NCBI RefSeq assembly: GCF_050611725.1
Contig: NZ_JBODJB010000001.1
Span: forward strand, 2,542,001-2,606,000
Length of the DNA stretch: 64,000 nt
Reading direction: 5' to 3'
From: Ferruginibacter sp050611725
GTDB taxonomy: Bacteria > Bacteroidota > Bacteroidia > Chitinophagales > Chitinophagaceae
Each line of letters begins with the position of its first letter. Positions within the stretch are counted from its first letter, which is position 1. Below are positions 8,447 through 17,069 of the stretch, one piece after another. The notes under the pieces are model-generated. The model was not told the origin of the DNA. It saw only the letters and a program-made list of their open reading frames with translations, and searched no databases. The position numbers were made by a program, and so were the translations under genes.

Positions 8447-8633
8447 GTCATTATCAAAGGCAGGTCTTCTGGCTCGTCCTGTTTTTGCTGCCTTCCCGTC
8501 CCGCCATGGGCGGGATAGTGGCTTGAGGTGCAAAAATTTTTATTAGAACTTACAGCTACGGGGATAGCTCCTGATTGGAACAGGATTCCCTTTTAATCTT
8601 GTGTCTATAAATAGAACTGAGAACCTCAATAAC
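8447..8633 (-). ncRNA. Cobalamin (B12) riboswitch in the nrdB-nrdA leader
   Basis: Read on the minus strand, all the classic blocks appear in order: AAAGGGAATC, CAGGAGCTATCCCCGTAGCTGTA, GCCACT, GGGAAGGC, and the B12 box GAGCCAGAAGACCTGCC (complement of about 8459-8475). A closing stem pairs 8628-8633 with 8447-8452. A GC-rich hairpin (TCCCGCC/GGCGGGA, 8499-8515) fills a peripheral variable stem. Between the aptamer and nrdB there is a small hairpin (8415-8433) that could be part of the expression platform. The 432-bp stretch 8342-8773 holds this RNA and no gene that I can support. Confidence 0.93.
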
Positions 8634-8773
8634 AGTGCAATAATACGCCTGCTCGTAACATTAATTTAATAATGTTTTTCACAAATTGTTTACAAGTTTT
8701 AAAAGCGTTAACAGGTAAGGATTTAGCATTTTTTAAGTTCGAAAAATTAGGTACATTACAGAAAAAACAGGCT

Positions 8774-10306
8774 ATGTCAACTATGAATTTTCTTTCTGCT
8801 CTATCAGTTGAAACTAAGAATAAAGGAGTATCCAACGGACTCCAGTGGCTAAAATCAAAGGGAGATATATTCGATTCTTTTTCTCCTGTAGACGGGGCTT
8901 TGATTGCATCTGTTATAGGTGCAGATAAAAAAGCATACGAAGATATCGTAAGTACCGCTAAAGCTGCATTTGTTGAATGGCAATTATGGCCTGCACCAAA
9001 ACGTGGAGAAATAGTAAGACAAATAGGCGAAAAATTAAGAGAAAACAAACATGCACTCGGTCAACTAGTGAGTTATGAAATGGGGAAGAGTTTGCAGGAG
9101 GGTTTAGGTGAAGTACAGGAAATGATCGATATCTGTGATTTTGCAGTTGGCTTATCTCGTCAATTACATGGTTTAACCATGCATAGTGAAAGGCCGGGAC
9201 ATAGAATGTATGAACAATATCATCCTTTAGGTATTGTAGGCATTATTTCAGCTTTTAATTTCCCTGTTGCAGTTTGGTGTTGGAATACTGCCTTGGCATG
9301 GGTTTGCGGCAATGTATGTATTTGGAAACCAAGTGAAAAAACACCATTGACAGCAATTGCTTGCATGAATATCACTGCCGACGTTTTCAAAAAAAATGAT
9401 GTCCCAAAAGGTGTAAACAATTTAATTATTGGTGGCAGAGATGTTGGCGAATGGATGAGCAACGATACAGACATAGCATTGATCTCAGCAACAGGTAGCA
9501 CAAGAATGGGCAAGGCCGTAGCCGTAGCCGTAGCCTCTAGGCTTGGAAAAAGTTTGTTGGAATTAGGCGGTAATAACGCCATCATCATTTCTGAAAATGC
9601 TGATCTGGATATGGCATTGATCGGCGCTGCGTTTGGCGCTGTTGGTACAGCCGGACAAAGATGCACATCAACAAGAAGATTAATTATTCATGAAAAGATT
9701 TATAATAAGTTCAGAGATAAATTAGTGCATGCATACAAGCAATTAAAAATTGGCAATCCTTTGAATGAAAAAAATCATGTTGGTCCGTTGATCGATAAAG
9801 ATGCAGTAAAAATGTATTTAGATGCTATAGAGAAATGTAAAGCAGAGGGCGGCAAATTTATTGTTGAAGGAGGCGTGTTAAAAGGCAAAGGTTATGAAAG
9901 CGGTTGTTATGTAAAACCTTGTATTGCCGAAGTGAAGAATCATTTTAAAATTGTACAGCATGAAACCTTCGCTCCTATTTTATATTTGATAAAATATAAA
10001 AATTTGGATGAAGCGATTGCTTTGCAAAATGATGTACCGCAAGGTTTATCATCTGCTATCATGACAAATAATTTAAGAGAAGCAGAACGATTCTTATCTC
10101 ATGCAGGAAGCGATTGTGGTATTGCGAATGTAAATATCGGAACCTCCGGAGCTGAGATCGGTGGCGCATTTGGCGGCGAAAAAGAAACAGGTGGTGGTAG
10201 AGAAAGTGGCAGCGATGCATGGAAGGTTTATATGCGTAGGCAAACAAATACAATCAACTATACTGACAAATTACCATTGGCACAAGGAATAAAATTCGAC
10301 CTGTAG
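8774..10306 (+). CDS. amaB: Aldehyde dehydrogenase, ALDH7 (antiquitin) type
   Basis: NAD-dependent aldehyde dehydrogenase, 510 aa from the ATG at 8774. An upstream in-frame ATG at 8672 would add 34 residues that do not look like the family. Motifs are ISAFNFPVAVWCWN, WKPSEKTPLTA, the general-base glutamate in LLELGGNNA, and GTAGQRCTSTRR, which holds the catalytic cysteine. The TAGQRCTSTRR and ETGGGRESGSDAWK regions are typical of ALDH7A1. That family oxidises alpha-aminoadipic semialdehyde/piperideine-6-carboxylate in lysine breakdown. The substrate is inferred from the family; no other lysine genes are nearby. Confidence 0.85.
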   Translation: MSTMNFLSALSVETKNKGVSNGLQWLKSKGDIFDSFSPVDGALIASVIGADKKAYEDIVSTAKAAFVEWQLWPAPKRGEIVRQIGEKLRENKHALGQLVSYEMGKSLQEGLGEVQEMIDICDFAVGLSRQLHGLTMHSERPGHRMYEQYHPLGIVGIISAFNFPVAVWCWNTALAWVCGNVCIWKPSEKTPLTAIACMNITADVFKKNDVPKGVNNLIIGGRDVGEWMSNDTDIALISATGSTRMGKAVAVAVASRLGKSLLELGGNNAIIISENADLDMALIGAAFGAVGTAGQRCTSTRRLIIHEKIYNKFRDKLVHAYKQLKIGNPLNEKNHVGPLIDKDAVKMYLDAIEKCKAEGGKFIVEGGVLKGKGYESGCYVKPCIAEVKNHFKIVQHETFAPILYLIKYKNLDEAIALQNDVPQGLSSAIMTNNLREAERFLSHAGSDCGIANVNIGTSGAEIGGAFGGEKETGGGRESGSDAWKVYMRRQTNTINYTDKLPLAQGIKFDL

Positions 10307-10532
10307 AACCAATAAAAGCTTTTTGTTACTCCTCCCTAAACTAACTATTTACGGAGTTAATCCTTTTGGCAAGAATGAAATGAAATAATAGCGAGAAGAA
10401 AAAAGCTACTAAAAAAATGATTGACATTTTCATCGTATACAATTTTAGCATGACGAAATAAAGCAGTCAGACAGGTCTCGAAACGAGTAGTTAACATCTC
10501 AAAGCGCTCTTTAAAATTCTATTAAACTGGCA

Positions 10533-11015
10533 TTACAACTCTTTTAATAGTCCATCAATATCTAAATGCTCAGTGATCATTTGCAAATTTCCTGCGGCAT
10601 CAAGAGGCCATTCACTATTTGGCTTATCCCAGTAAAGTTCAACACCGTTCCCATCAGGATCATTTAAGTAAATGGCCTCTGAAACACCATGATCAGCGGC
10701 TCCGGTTAAAGGATGCTTTATTTCGATCAAACGTTGCACAATCACGGCCAGATCTTTTCTTGTAGGATATAAAATTGCTGTATGGTACAATCCTACTCCA
10801 TTGGTCGATGCTGGTCCGGCTCCCTTACTATGCCAGGTATTCAAACCAATATGATGATGATAACCTCCTGCACTAATAAAAACAGCACTATCGCCGTAAT
10901 AATGCATTACCTGAAAGCCTAAGATATCTCTGTAAAATTTCAGAGAACGTTCAATATCAGCCACTTTTAAATGCACATGCCCTATACGGGTTTGAGCAGG
11001 AATTGTATATGTCAT
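10533..11015 (-). CDS. VOC (glyoxalase/extradiol dioxygenase fold) family protein
   Basis: 160-aa protein with two vicinal-oxygen-chelate half-modules. The first is IGHVHLKVADIERSLKFYRDILGF, with a candidate metal histidine (GHVHL). The second is GLYHTAILYPTRKDL, ending in NDPDGNGVELYWDKP, whose glutamate is a typical metal ligand. It resembles CatE-like extradiol dioxygenases in size and motifs, but these proteins have many substrates and no neighbour points to one. A -7 element (CAAATTTA at 11037-11044 on the plus strand) lies 22 bp before the start. The 226 bp after ALDH show no gene. Confidence 0.75.
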   Translation of the reverse strand: MTYTIPAQTRIGHVHLKVADIERSLKFYRDILGFQVMHYYGDSAVFISAGGYHHHIGLNTWHSKGAGPASTNGVGLYHTAILYPTRKDLAVIVQRLIEIKHPLTGAADHGVSEAIYLNDPDGNGVELYWDKPNSEWPLDAAGNLQMITEHLDIDGLLKEL

Positions 11016-11036
11016 ATATTTTTTTTAAATTGCAGT

Positions 11037-11044
11037 CAAATTTA
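11037..11044 (-). promoter_or_regulatory. -7 element for the VOC protein gene
   Basis: The minus strand reads TAAATTTG, an exact match to TAnnTTTG, 22 bp before the start codon at 11015. Confidence 0.45.
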
Positions 11045-11233
11045 CAATTATCTCATCTAACAGATACATATCGTATTTTCTCAGCAGCAATCTTGATCTG
11101 CTGAATCACTAAGTTCAAAACATAGGCACTCTCTGCTTTTGCAGGGAGACACACTACTTTTCACATTACTGACATTAACAAGTCATTCAATCTTCGGCCT
11201 GTTAAACGTTTCAAACTTTTTAAACTTACAATA

Positions 11234-12472
11234 ATGCAATCAACAATCACACTATCTAAAAATACTCAACAATATATTGATCTTGAAGAAAAATACGGTG
11301 CACACAATTACCATCCATTGCCTGTTGTACTCAATAAAGGCGAAGGAGTTTTTGTTTATGACGTAGATGGCAAAAGATACTACGATTTCTTAAGTGGCTA
11401 CTCTGCAGTCAATCAAGGGCATTGCCATCCGAAGATCATTGCCGCTTTAATCGAACAGGCCGGAAAACTAACGTTAACGAGCAGGGCTTTTCACAGTAAC
11501 TTATTGGGTGAATATGAAAAATACATTACCAACTATTTTGGATATGACAAAGTATTGCCAATGAATACCGGCGTAGAAGCTGTTGAAACAGCATTGAAAC
11601 TGAGTCGTAAGTGGGGATACGAAGTAAAAGGTGTTGCAGAAGACAAAGCCGTAATTGTTGTATGTGAAGGAAATTTTCACGGACGGACAACAGGTGTAAT
11701 TGCTTTCAGTAATGATCCAAGTGCTAAAAATAATTTCGGTCCATACTCACCAGGCTATGTGACCATTCCGCATAATGATCTTGTCTCATTAGAAAAAGTA
11801 TTGCAGGATAAAAATGTTGTAGCCTTTTTATTCGAACCAATTCAAGGTGAAGCCGGTGTTGTTGTTCCCAATGAAGGGTATTTTAAAGGCATCAGAAATC
11901 TATGTACAGAATACAATGTATTAATGGTGGCAGATGAAATACAAACCGGCTTAGCCCGTACAGGAAAAATGCTTGCATGCGATCATGAAAATGTTCGTCC
12001 GGATGTGTTGATATTAGGCAAAGCATTAAGTGGCGGCACGTTACCTGTAAGTGCAGTATTAGCAGACGATGAAATAATGATGACCATCAAACCCGGAGAA
12101 CACGGCAGTACCTACGGTGGAAATCCGTTGGCATGTGCTGTTGCGATTACGGCATTGCAAGTTTTAAAAGATGAAAAGATGATGGAGAATGCAGAAGCAA
12201 TGGGTGAACTATTACGCAATGAATTGAAAAAACTGAACTCCCCTTTTATCGATATAGTACGAGGCAAAGGACTTTTAAATGCTATTGTAATTAAACACAG
12301 TAATCCTGATGCTGCATGGGAATTATGTCTTGCATTGAAAGAAAACGGTTTACTGGCCAAACCAACTCATGGAGACAAAATACGCTTTGCTCCTCCTTTG
12401 TTGATCACACAAAGCCAAATACAGGAATGCGTAGCTATTATCAGTAAGAGTTTATTACATTTACAAGGTTAA
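11234..12472 (+). CDS. rocD: Ornithine--oxo-acid aminotransferase
   Basis: Class III PLP aminotransferase that converts ornithine and 2-oxoglutarate to glutamate-5-semialdehyde and glutamate, linking arginine and proline metabolism. Family marks are EKYGAHNYHPLPVVL at the N-terminus, FLSGYSAVNQGHCHPKI, MNTGVEAVETALKLSRKWGY, VADEIQTGLARTG and the PLP lysine in LILGKALSGGTLPVSAV. It is 412 aa, the expected length. The 218 bp upstream contain no gene; just before the ATG they show a loose 9-bp word repeat ending in AAA (about 11198-11228). Confidence 0.93.
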   Translation: MQSTITLSKNTQQYIDLEEKYGAHNYHPLPVVLNKGEGVFVYDVDGKRYYDFLSGYSAVNQGHCHPKIIAALIEQAGKLTLTSRAFHSNLLGEYEKYITNYFGYDKVLPMNTGVEAVETALKLSRKWGYEVKGVAEDKAVIVVCEGNFHGRTTGVIAFSNDPSAKNNFGPYSPGYVTIPHNDLVSLEKVLQDKNVVAFLFEPIQGEAGVVVPNEGYFKGIRNLCTEYNVLMVADEIQTGLARTGKMLACDHENVRPDVLILGKALSGGTLPVSAVLADDEIMMTIKPGEHGSTYGGNPLACAVAITALQVLKDEKMMENAEAMGELLRNELKKLNSPFIDIVRGKGLLNAIVIKHSNPDAAWELCLALKENGLLAKPTHGDKIRFAPPLLITQSQIQECVAIISKSLLHLQG

Positions 12473-12497
12473 AATTTTACGTCATAAAAAAAACCAT

Positions 12498-13466
12498 ATG
12501 AAAAATATTGCGACACTTGTCACAGTTTTTTTAACTACAATTTCATTTGCTGCTTTTTCACAAATAGGAGCTCTTAACGATCTAAAAATTGATAGTGTTC
12601 AGATGCTAAGAACAAGTGCACAACTTGCCTGTAAGTGTATCGATAGTATTAATATAAATGAGAAAGGGAATAAAGAAATTTCAGAAGGGATCAAAAATTG
12701 TATCGACAATCAAACGGGTGCCTATCAGTTGATCAGTAAGTTAATGAGCGCCTCGGCTAATAATTCAGACAAAGCAATAACTATCAACTACAACATAGAT
12801 AAAGAATCTAATGAATATAAGCGATATTATTTTCAGATAGAGCACTGGCTAATGGACAGTTGTGCTTCATTGAAACTTGCCGTTGCATCTAACAATGACG
12901 GCTCTGAATTTTCCTATTCAAACGATCCAAAAGCAGCATCAGAATATAACGATGGCGTTGACTACATGCAAAAAGAAAAATACAAAGAAGCATTAGCACA
13001 TTTCGAAAAGGCAGTAAAGATCGATGATAAATTTGCATTCGCATGGGACAATATCGGTCTTTGTAACAGAAGACTTGGAAAACTTGATGATGCGTTGAAG
13101 GCATATAATAAATCTCTTCAAATATCTCCGCTTGGCAAAACCCCTTTGCAAAACATTCCTGTTGTGTATGAATTTAAAAAAGATTACGACAAAGCATTGA
13201 AAGGTTATAGCGATATGCTATCGGTGTACCCAACTGATCCGGAAAGCTACTATGGTATGGGACGAATTTATCTGCTTTACAAAGAAGATTTTGAAAATGG
13301 ATTACAAAATATGTGCAAGGCATACAATCTTTATATTGAACAAAACTCACCCTATCGTGTAGATGCAGAGAAAAACATACAATACATATATGGTAAAATG
13401 AAAGCAGCGGGCAATGAAGATCGTTTCAACAAAATACTTAAAGAAAACAACATTACCCCACAATAA
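12498..13466 (+). CDS. Secreted TPR-repeat protein
   Basis: 322 aa with an N-terminal signal peptide (MKNIATLVTVFLTTISFAAFSQ). Residues about 25-130 form a region with conserved cysteines (ACKCIDS, KNCID, DSCAS) of a type common in Bacteroidota periplasmic proteins. Residues about 150-310 hold three or four tetratricopeptide repeats, starting SEYNDGVDYMQKEKYKEALAHFEKAVKID. TPRs bind proteins, so an export- or envelope-related scaffold role is likely. The partner is unknown. It lies 25 bp after rocD and 14 bp before the VIT gene. Confidence 0.7.
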   Translation: MKNIATLVTVFLTTISFAAFSQIGALNDLKIDSVQMLRTSAQLACKCIDSININEKGNKEISEGIKNCIDNQTGAYQLISKLMSASANNSDKAITINYNIDKESNEYKRYYFQIEHWLMDSCASLKLAVASNNDGSEFSYSNDPKAASEYNDGVDYMQKEKYKEALAHFEKAVKIDDKFAFAWDNIGLCNRRLGKLDDALKAYNKSLQISPLGKTPLQNIPVVYEFKKDYDKALKGYSDMLSVYPTDPESYYGMGRIYLLYKEDFENGLQNMCKAYNLYIEQNSPYRVDAEKNIQYIYGKMKAAGNEDRFNKILKENNITPQ

Positions 13467-13480
13467 CTGAACCCAACTTT

Positions 13481-14191
13481 ATGGAAACCCATTTACATCA
13501 TGAACATACCGAAACTCATCTGAAAAGCTCAGCAGCATTGAGAGATATTGTGATAGGTATGAGTGATGGGCTTACTGTACCTTTCGCATTAGCAGCCGGA
13601 TTAAGTGGTGCCGTTAGCAGCAGTAATATTATTGTTATCGCCGGTATCGCTGAAATTGCAGCCGGTAGTATCGCCATGGGGCTTGGAGGATACTTGTCAG
13701 GGAAAACAGAACAAGATCATTACCGCAGTGAAGTTTCAAGAGAGTATAGCGAAATTGAAAATTTAAGACATAAAGAGATAGAAGAGACTAAAGAGTTTTT
13801 TGCAAGTATCGGCTTAAGTCCGGAATTACAACAACAAGCCACAGAGGAAATTGCACAGGACAAAGACCGCTGGGTAGATTTTATGATGAAATATGAATTA
13901 GGCTTAGATAAACCCGATCCTAAACGAGCTACTAAAAGCGCACTGAACATTGGGCTTTCCTATGTTGCCGGTGGCATCATACCATTAAGTCCGTATTTTT
14001 TTATTAGTGATTCTACTGAGGCATTAAAAATATCTGTTGTTGCTACATTGATCTGCCTATTTATATTCGGATATTTTAAAAGTAAGATAACCGGAGTAAA
14101 CCCTTTGCTCGGAGCATTAAGAGTTACACTGATTGGCGCAATGGCCGCTGCTGCCGCATTTGGAGTGGCTAAATTATTTGAAGGAAATTAG
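13481..14191 (+). CDS. VIT1/CCC1 family iron/manganese transporter
   Basis: 236-aa membrane protein. A histidine-rich N-terminus (METHLHHEHTETH) leads into ALRDIVIGMSDGLTVPFALAAGLSGAV, the hallmark first helix of the VIT/CCC1 family. A second helix (IAEIAAGSIAMGLGGYLSGKTE) and a cytoplasmic acidic helical domain with ExxE pairs (HKEIEETKEFF, DKDRWVDFMMKYE) follow, then three more membrane segments. The family moves Fe2+ or Mn2+ out of the cytosol. It is 14 bp after the TPR gene and 33 bp before the Crp/Fnr regulator, probably in one transcript. Confidence 0.88.
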   Translation: METHLHHEHTETHLKSSAALRDIVIGMSDGLTVPFALAAGLSGAVSSSNIIVIAGIAEIAAGSIAMGLGGYLSGKTEQDHYRSEVSREYSEIENLRHKEIEETKEFFASIGLSPELQQQATEEIAQDKDRWVDFMMKYELGLDKPDPKRATKSALNIGLSYVAGGIIPLSPYFFISDSTEALKISVVATLICLFIFGYFKSKITGVNPLLGALRVTLIGAMAAAAAFGVAKLFEGN

Positions 14192-14224
14192 AATCAGTTA
14201 TGCTAACAAACCAAAATAAACAGT

Positions 14225-14836
14225 ATGCCTGCAAATGAAAATTTATTTCATACTTTATTAAATAAAGAGGTTTACCAATCCGGACAAATAAAAAAATTCT
14301 CAAAAGGAACTGTTATAATAAATTTTCTTTCTTACATAAAATCGATCCCTATTGTACTTTCCGGTAATCTCAAAGTAATAAAGACTGATGCTGATGGCCA
14401 AGAAATTTTGTTATACTATATAAAACCCGGCGAAAGCTGTATCATGTCTATTTTGGCCGGCATTCATAATGACACTAGCAAAATCAAAGCTACTGTAGAA
14501 GAGGATGTGGAATTACTTTTAATCCCCGTAGATAAAGTGAGTGCCTGGATAAAAGAATTTCCTGAATGGACGGATTTTATTTTCAACTTATATCAAAAAC
14601 GTTTTGAAGAGTTATTGGATGTAGTAACGGCAGTTGCTTTTCAAAAATTAGATGCCCGTTTATTGCATCTACTTCAACAAAAATCTTCTTTGTTTCAATC
14701 AAAACAAATAAGTGTTACCCATCTTCAACTTGCAGAAGAATTAGGCACTACCAGAGAAGCCGTTAGTCGTGTTTTGAAACAAATGGAAAAAGACAAGCTG
14801 ATCAATCTCTCCCGAAATAAAATTTCTCTTCTGTAA
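14225..14836 (+). CDS. Crp/Fnr family transcriptional regulator
   Basis: 203 aa. The N-terminal cyclic-nucleotide-binding-like domain (residues about 20-120) is followed by a dimer helix and a C-terminal winged helix. There is no FNR-type cysteine cluster and no typical cAMP-contact motif, so the effector is unknown. The recognition helix TREAVSR (176-182) has R177, E178 and R182 as in CRP and a serine at 181 as in FNR, which predicts TGTGA-like half-sites. A matching dyad overlaps its own stop codon, before the small redox cluster at 14899-16083, which it probably controls. Confidence 0.88.
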   Translation: MPANENLFHTLLNKEVYQSGQIKKFSKGTVIINFLSYIKSIPIVLSGNLKVIKTDADGQEILLYYIKPGESCIMSILAGIHNDTSKIKATVEEDVELLLIPVDKVSAWIKEFPEWTDFIFNLYQKRFEELLDVVTAVAFQKLDARLLHLLQQKSSLFQSKQISVTHLQLAEELGTTREAVSRVLKQMEKDKLINLSRNKISLL

Positions 14837-14847
14837 CATACATCACA
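14832..14847 (+). promoter_or_regulatory. Candidate Crp/Fnr-family binding site
   Basis: TGTAA-N6-TCACA matches the TGTGA-N6-TCACA dyad at 9 of 10 positions. Its centre lies about 43 bp before the start predicted from the -7 element at 14869, the usual position for a class II activator. It overlaps the stop codon of the regulator gene. Confidence 0.5.
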
Positions 14848-14868
14848 CTACACGGATTTTTGACATTG

Positions 14869-14876
14869 TAATTTTG
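14869..14876 (+). promoter_or_regulatory. -7 element for the DUF2892-OsmC-DUF6132-rhodanese cluster
   Basis: TAATTTTG matches TAnnTTTG exactly, 22 bp before the ATG at 14899. No good -33 element is present, in keeping with activation by a factor bound at 14832-14847. Confidence 0.5.
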
Positions 14877-14898
14877 TTTTATCATTAAAACATTTACA

Positions 14899-15108
14899 AT
14901 GAAAAAGAATATGGGCACCGTAGACAAAGCAATCAGACTGATTGTAGCTGCTATTTTATCATCACTTTATTTTACTGATATTATTCAGGGCAAATTAGGT
15001 GTAACGGCAATTGTATTTTCAGTAATTCTTCTATTAACAAGCTTTATTAGCTTCTGCCCTGTTTATACATTATTTGGAATGAATACTTGCAAAACTAAAA
15101 CAACCTAA
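14899..15108 (+). CDS. DUF2892 (YgaP-type) small membrane protein
   Basis: 69 aa. Starts MKKNMGTVDKAIRLIVAAIL, the typical DUF2892/YgaP transmembrane-domain opening, followed by a second hydrophobic segment ending in SFCPVYTLFGMNTC. The CPxYxxxGxxTC end is conserved in the family, which is often fused to or near rhodanese domains; a rhodanese gene lies four genes on. The biochemical role is unknown, with sulfur or redox handling likely from context. Confidence 0.8.
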   Translation: MKKNMGTVDKAIRLIVAAILSSLYFTDIIQGKLGVTAIVFSVILLLTSFISFCPVYTLFGMNTCKTKTT

Positions 15109-15110
15109 AT

Positions 15111-15572
15111 ATGGCACAACACAAAATCGAAACCCAATGGATGGGAAAAATGCAATTCAATGCTCTGGTAAACGGACATACTATAATAATGGATGCACCT
15201 GAAAGAGTTGGTGGAGAAGATAACGGATCGATCCCTAAACCCTTTGTACTTACTGCTCTTTCCGGTTGTACTGGAATGGACATAGTGGCTATTCTTCGTA
15301 AAGCGCAAAAAGAAGTAAAAGACCTGAATATTAAAGTATCCGGAGAGTTAAGTAAGCAAGCTCCAATAGAATATATTTCAATTCATGTCATTTATGAGTT
15401 TATGGGAGAAGAACCAAATAAAGAAGTGGCGCTGAATGCAGTTATGGATTCTCAGGAAAAGTACTGCGGTGTAAGTCATATGCTCAAAAAAGCGATGCCG
15501 GTAACCTGGGAAGTTCATTATAATGGGAAGCAAATTTTCAACAACAAACCTGCGGAACTTTTAGTAGCATAA
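15111..15572 (+). CDS. OsmC/Ohr family peroxiredoxin-like protein
   Basis: 153 aa. The two family cysteines are C53 (in LTALSGCTGMDIV) and C119 (in EKYCGVSHML), the pair that reduces organic hydroperoxides in OsmC/Ohr. The C-terminal half is closer to the YhfA/OsmC-like subgroup than to Ohr, so the substrate is unsure. It begins 2 bp after the DUF2892 stop and ends 2 bp before the next gene, so the four genes form one tight operon. Confidence 0.87.
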   Translation: MAQHKIETQWMGKMQFNALVNGHTIIMDAPERVGGEDNGSIPKPFVLTALSGCTGMDIVAILRKAQKEVKDLNIKVSGELSKQAPIEYISIHVIYEFMGEEPNKEVALNAVMDSQEKYCGVSHMLKKAMPVTWEVHYNGKQIFNNKPAELLVA

Positions 15573-15574
15573 GT

Positions 15575-15757
15575 ATGATAAGATTAAAAAAACACCAACT
15601 TTATTTAGCAGGAATGCTAATAGGTGGTTTATCAGGATATACCTACTGGTATTTCGTTGGGTGTACTTCAGGCTCCTGTCCGATTACTTCAAACCCGGTA
15701 AAATCAACATTATACGGAGCAACTCTTGGAGGGTTATCAATTTCTTTATTAAAATAA
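15575..15757 (+). CDS. DUF6132 family small membrane protein
   Basis: 60 aa with two short hydrophobic segments around the conserved GCTSGSCPITSNP stretch. That Cys-Ser/Gly-rich motif and the length match a small Bacteroidota family that I recall as DUF6132. The function is unknown. The two cysteines and the neighbours (OsmC, rhodanese) suggest a thiol or sulfane-sulfur role. Confidence 0.65.
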   Translation: MIRLKKHQLYLAGMLIGGLSGYTYWYFVGCTSGSCPITSNPVKSTLYGATLGGLSISLLK

Positions 15758-15768
15758 AATAAATTAAA

Positions 15769-16083
15769 ATGTTCGATACAATAAAAACACTTTTTGGCTT
15801 GGGCCAATCAACCGATTACAATCAATTATTAAAGCAAGGAGCCGTTATCATTGATGTACGGTCAAAAGGAGAATATGCAGGGGGCCATATTAATGGTTCC
15901 ATCAATATTCCATTAGACCAATTATCAGGTAATCTTGGGAAAATAAAAAACAAAAATCAAGTGATCATAACCTGCTGTGCATCCGGTATGAGAAGCGCAT
16001 CAGCAAGAAACATACTGAAAGCAAATGGATACACAGAAGTGTACAATGGCGGCGGATGGATTAGTCTCGAAAATAAATTATAA
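15769..16083 (+). CDS. Rhodanese-like sulfurtransferase
   Basis: 104 aa, single rhodanese domain. It has IIDVRSKGEYAGGHINGSINIPL, and the active-site loop CCASGMRS places the persulfide cysteine at C70 with an extra cysteine at 69. It transfers sulfane sulfur between thiols or cyanide. It is the last gene of the operon controlled from 14869 and meets the aldo/keto reductase gene tail to tail, 3 bp apart. Confidence 0.88.
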   Translation: MFDTIKTLFGLGQSTDYNQLLKQGAVIIDVRSKGEYAGGHINGSINIPLDQLSGNLGKIKNKNQVIITCCASGMRSASARNILKANGYTEVYNGGGWISLENKL

Positions 16084-16086
16084 AGA

Positions 16087-16971
16087 CTATCCTCTTGCTA
16101 CATTGTAAAGATCGTACCAGTCTTGACGATCCAGATCGATAGAAAATGCATTGGCAATATTGCGAATGCGTTTTTCATCGGTAGTACCGATCAGTGGTAA
16201 CGCTCCCAGTTTAACCAACCATGCTACAGCAATAGATTCAATATCTGCATTATATTTCGGAGAAAGTTCTTCCAGTTTTGCTCTAACCCATAATGGCACT
16301 CTATCTGTGCTATCCGCAATTTTACCCTCGGCCAAAGGTGCCGTTGCTAAAGGACGCATATACTTTTGTTTGATATAGTCTATCTGACCATTATCCAAAG
16401 CTTGCGTATTTAATAAGTTCAGTTCAATATGATTGGTTACAATCGGAGATTTTAAATAAGAGCTTAGTAGTTGATGTTGAAAAACTGAAAAATTCACCAC
16501 ACCAATATTCCTGATCTTACCGGAGTCTTTTAATTTCTGCAAAGTCAATGCAGTTGCTTCCAGATCAGAAATAGGATCAAGATTATTTAATAAAAAAACA
16601 TCGATATAATCTGTACGAAAATTCTTTAATGAATTGTCCAAACTCTTAATGATATGCTCACTTGATGTATCGTAATGTTTTATACGAATATCCGGTTTAC
16701 TTGTATGCGGTATTTTTTCGCCGCATTTTGTAAACAAAACAAGATCTTCTCTCTTGATGCTTTTACTTGCAATTACTTTCCCAAATAATTCTTCACATTG
16801 ATAACCACCATAAGTATCTGCATGATCAAAAGTATTGATCCCTAATTCCAAACAAAGATTGATGATAGACTCCATTTTATCAGCAGACAATTCTTTCTCT
16901 GTCCATCTGTAAAAACCATAAATAGCTTCAGAAACTTTCGGGCCGGAATCACTTAAATATATTTTATTCAT
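16087..16971 (-). CDS. Aldo/keto reductase (YdhF type)
   Basis: 294-aa TIM-barrel NADPH-dependent oxidoreductase. The catalytic tyrosine and aspartate lie in INTFDHADTYGGYQCEELFG, the lysine in VLFTKCGEK and the histidine region near YDTSSEHIIKSL. NIGVVNFSVFQHQLL and PLIGTTDEKRIRNIANAF form the cofactor site. The sequence follows the YdhF subgroup. The physiological substrate is not predictable. Confidence 0.88.
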   Translation of the reverse strand: MNKIYLSDSGPKVSEAIYGFYRWTEKELSADKMESIINLCLELGINTFDHADTYGGYQCEELFGKVIASKSIKREDLVLFTKCGEKIPHTSKPDIRIKHYDTSSEHIIKSLDNSLKNFRTDYIDVFLLNNLDPISDLEATALTLQKLKDSGKIRNIGVVNFSVFQHQLLSSYLKSPIVTNHIELNLLNTQALDNGQIDYIKQKYMRPLATAPLAEGKIADSTDRVPLWVRAKLEELSPKYNADIESIAVAWLVKLGALPLIGTTDEKRIRNIANAFSIDLDRQDWYDLYNVARG

Positions 16972-17069
16972 TTCTCTTATTTTTCTTGTAATATAAAGAT
17001 AACACTGTTTTAAATGGATTTTTAAAAAGACCGATAATAAATTTAACCTAAATTTTAAATGTAAATCTA

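Noticed and set aside
8499..8515. GC-rich palindrome as an independent mobile repeat
   Set aside because: It falls in a peripheral stem position of the cobalamin aptamer, between the GCCACT and GGGAAGGC blocks, so the riboswitch explains it; I saw no second copy in the window.
8672..8773. Upstream ATG extending the aldehyde dehydrogenase by 34 residues
   Set aside because: The extension does not resemble ALDH7 N-termini, whereas MSTMNFLSAL at 8774 fits the family length.
10307..10532. Possible small gene or RNA in the gap after the aldehyde dehydrogenase
   Set aside because: No convincing reading frame, stem-loop with T-tract or promoter; left unannotated.
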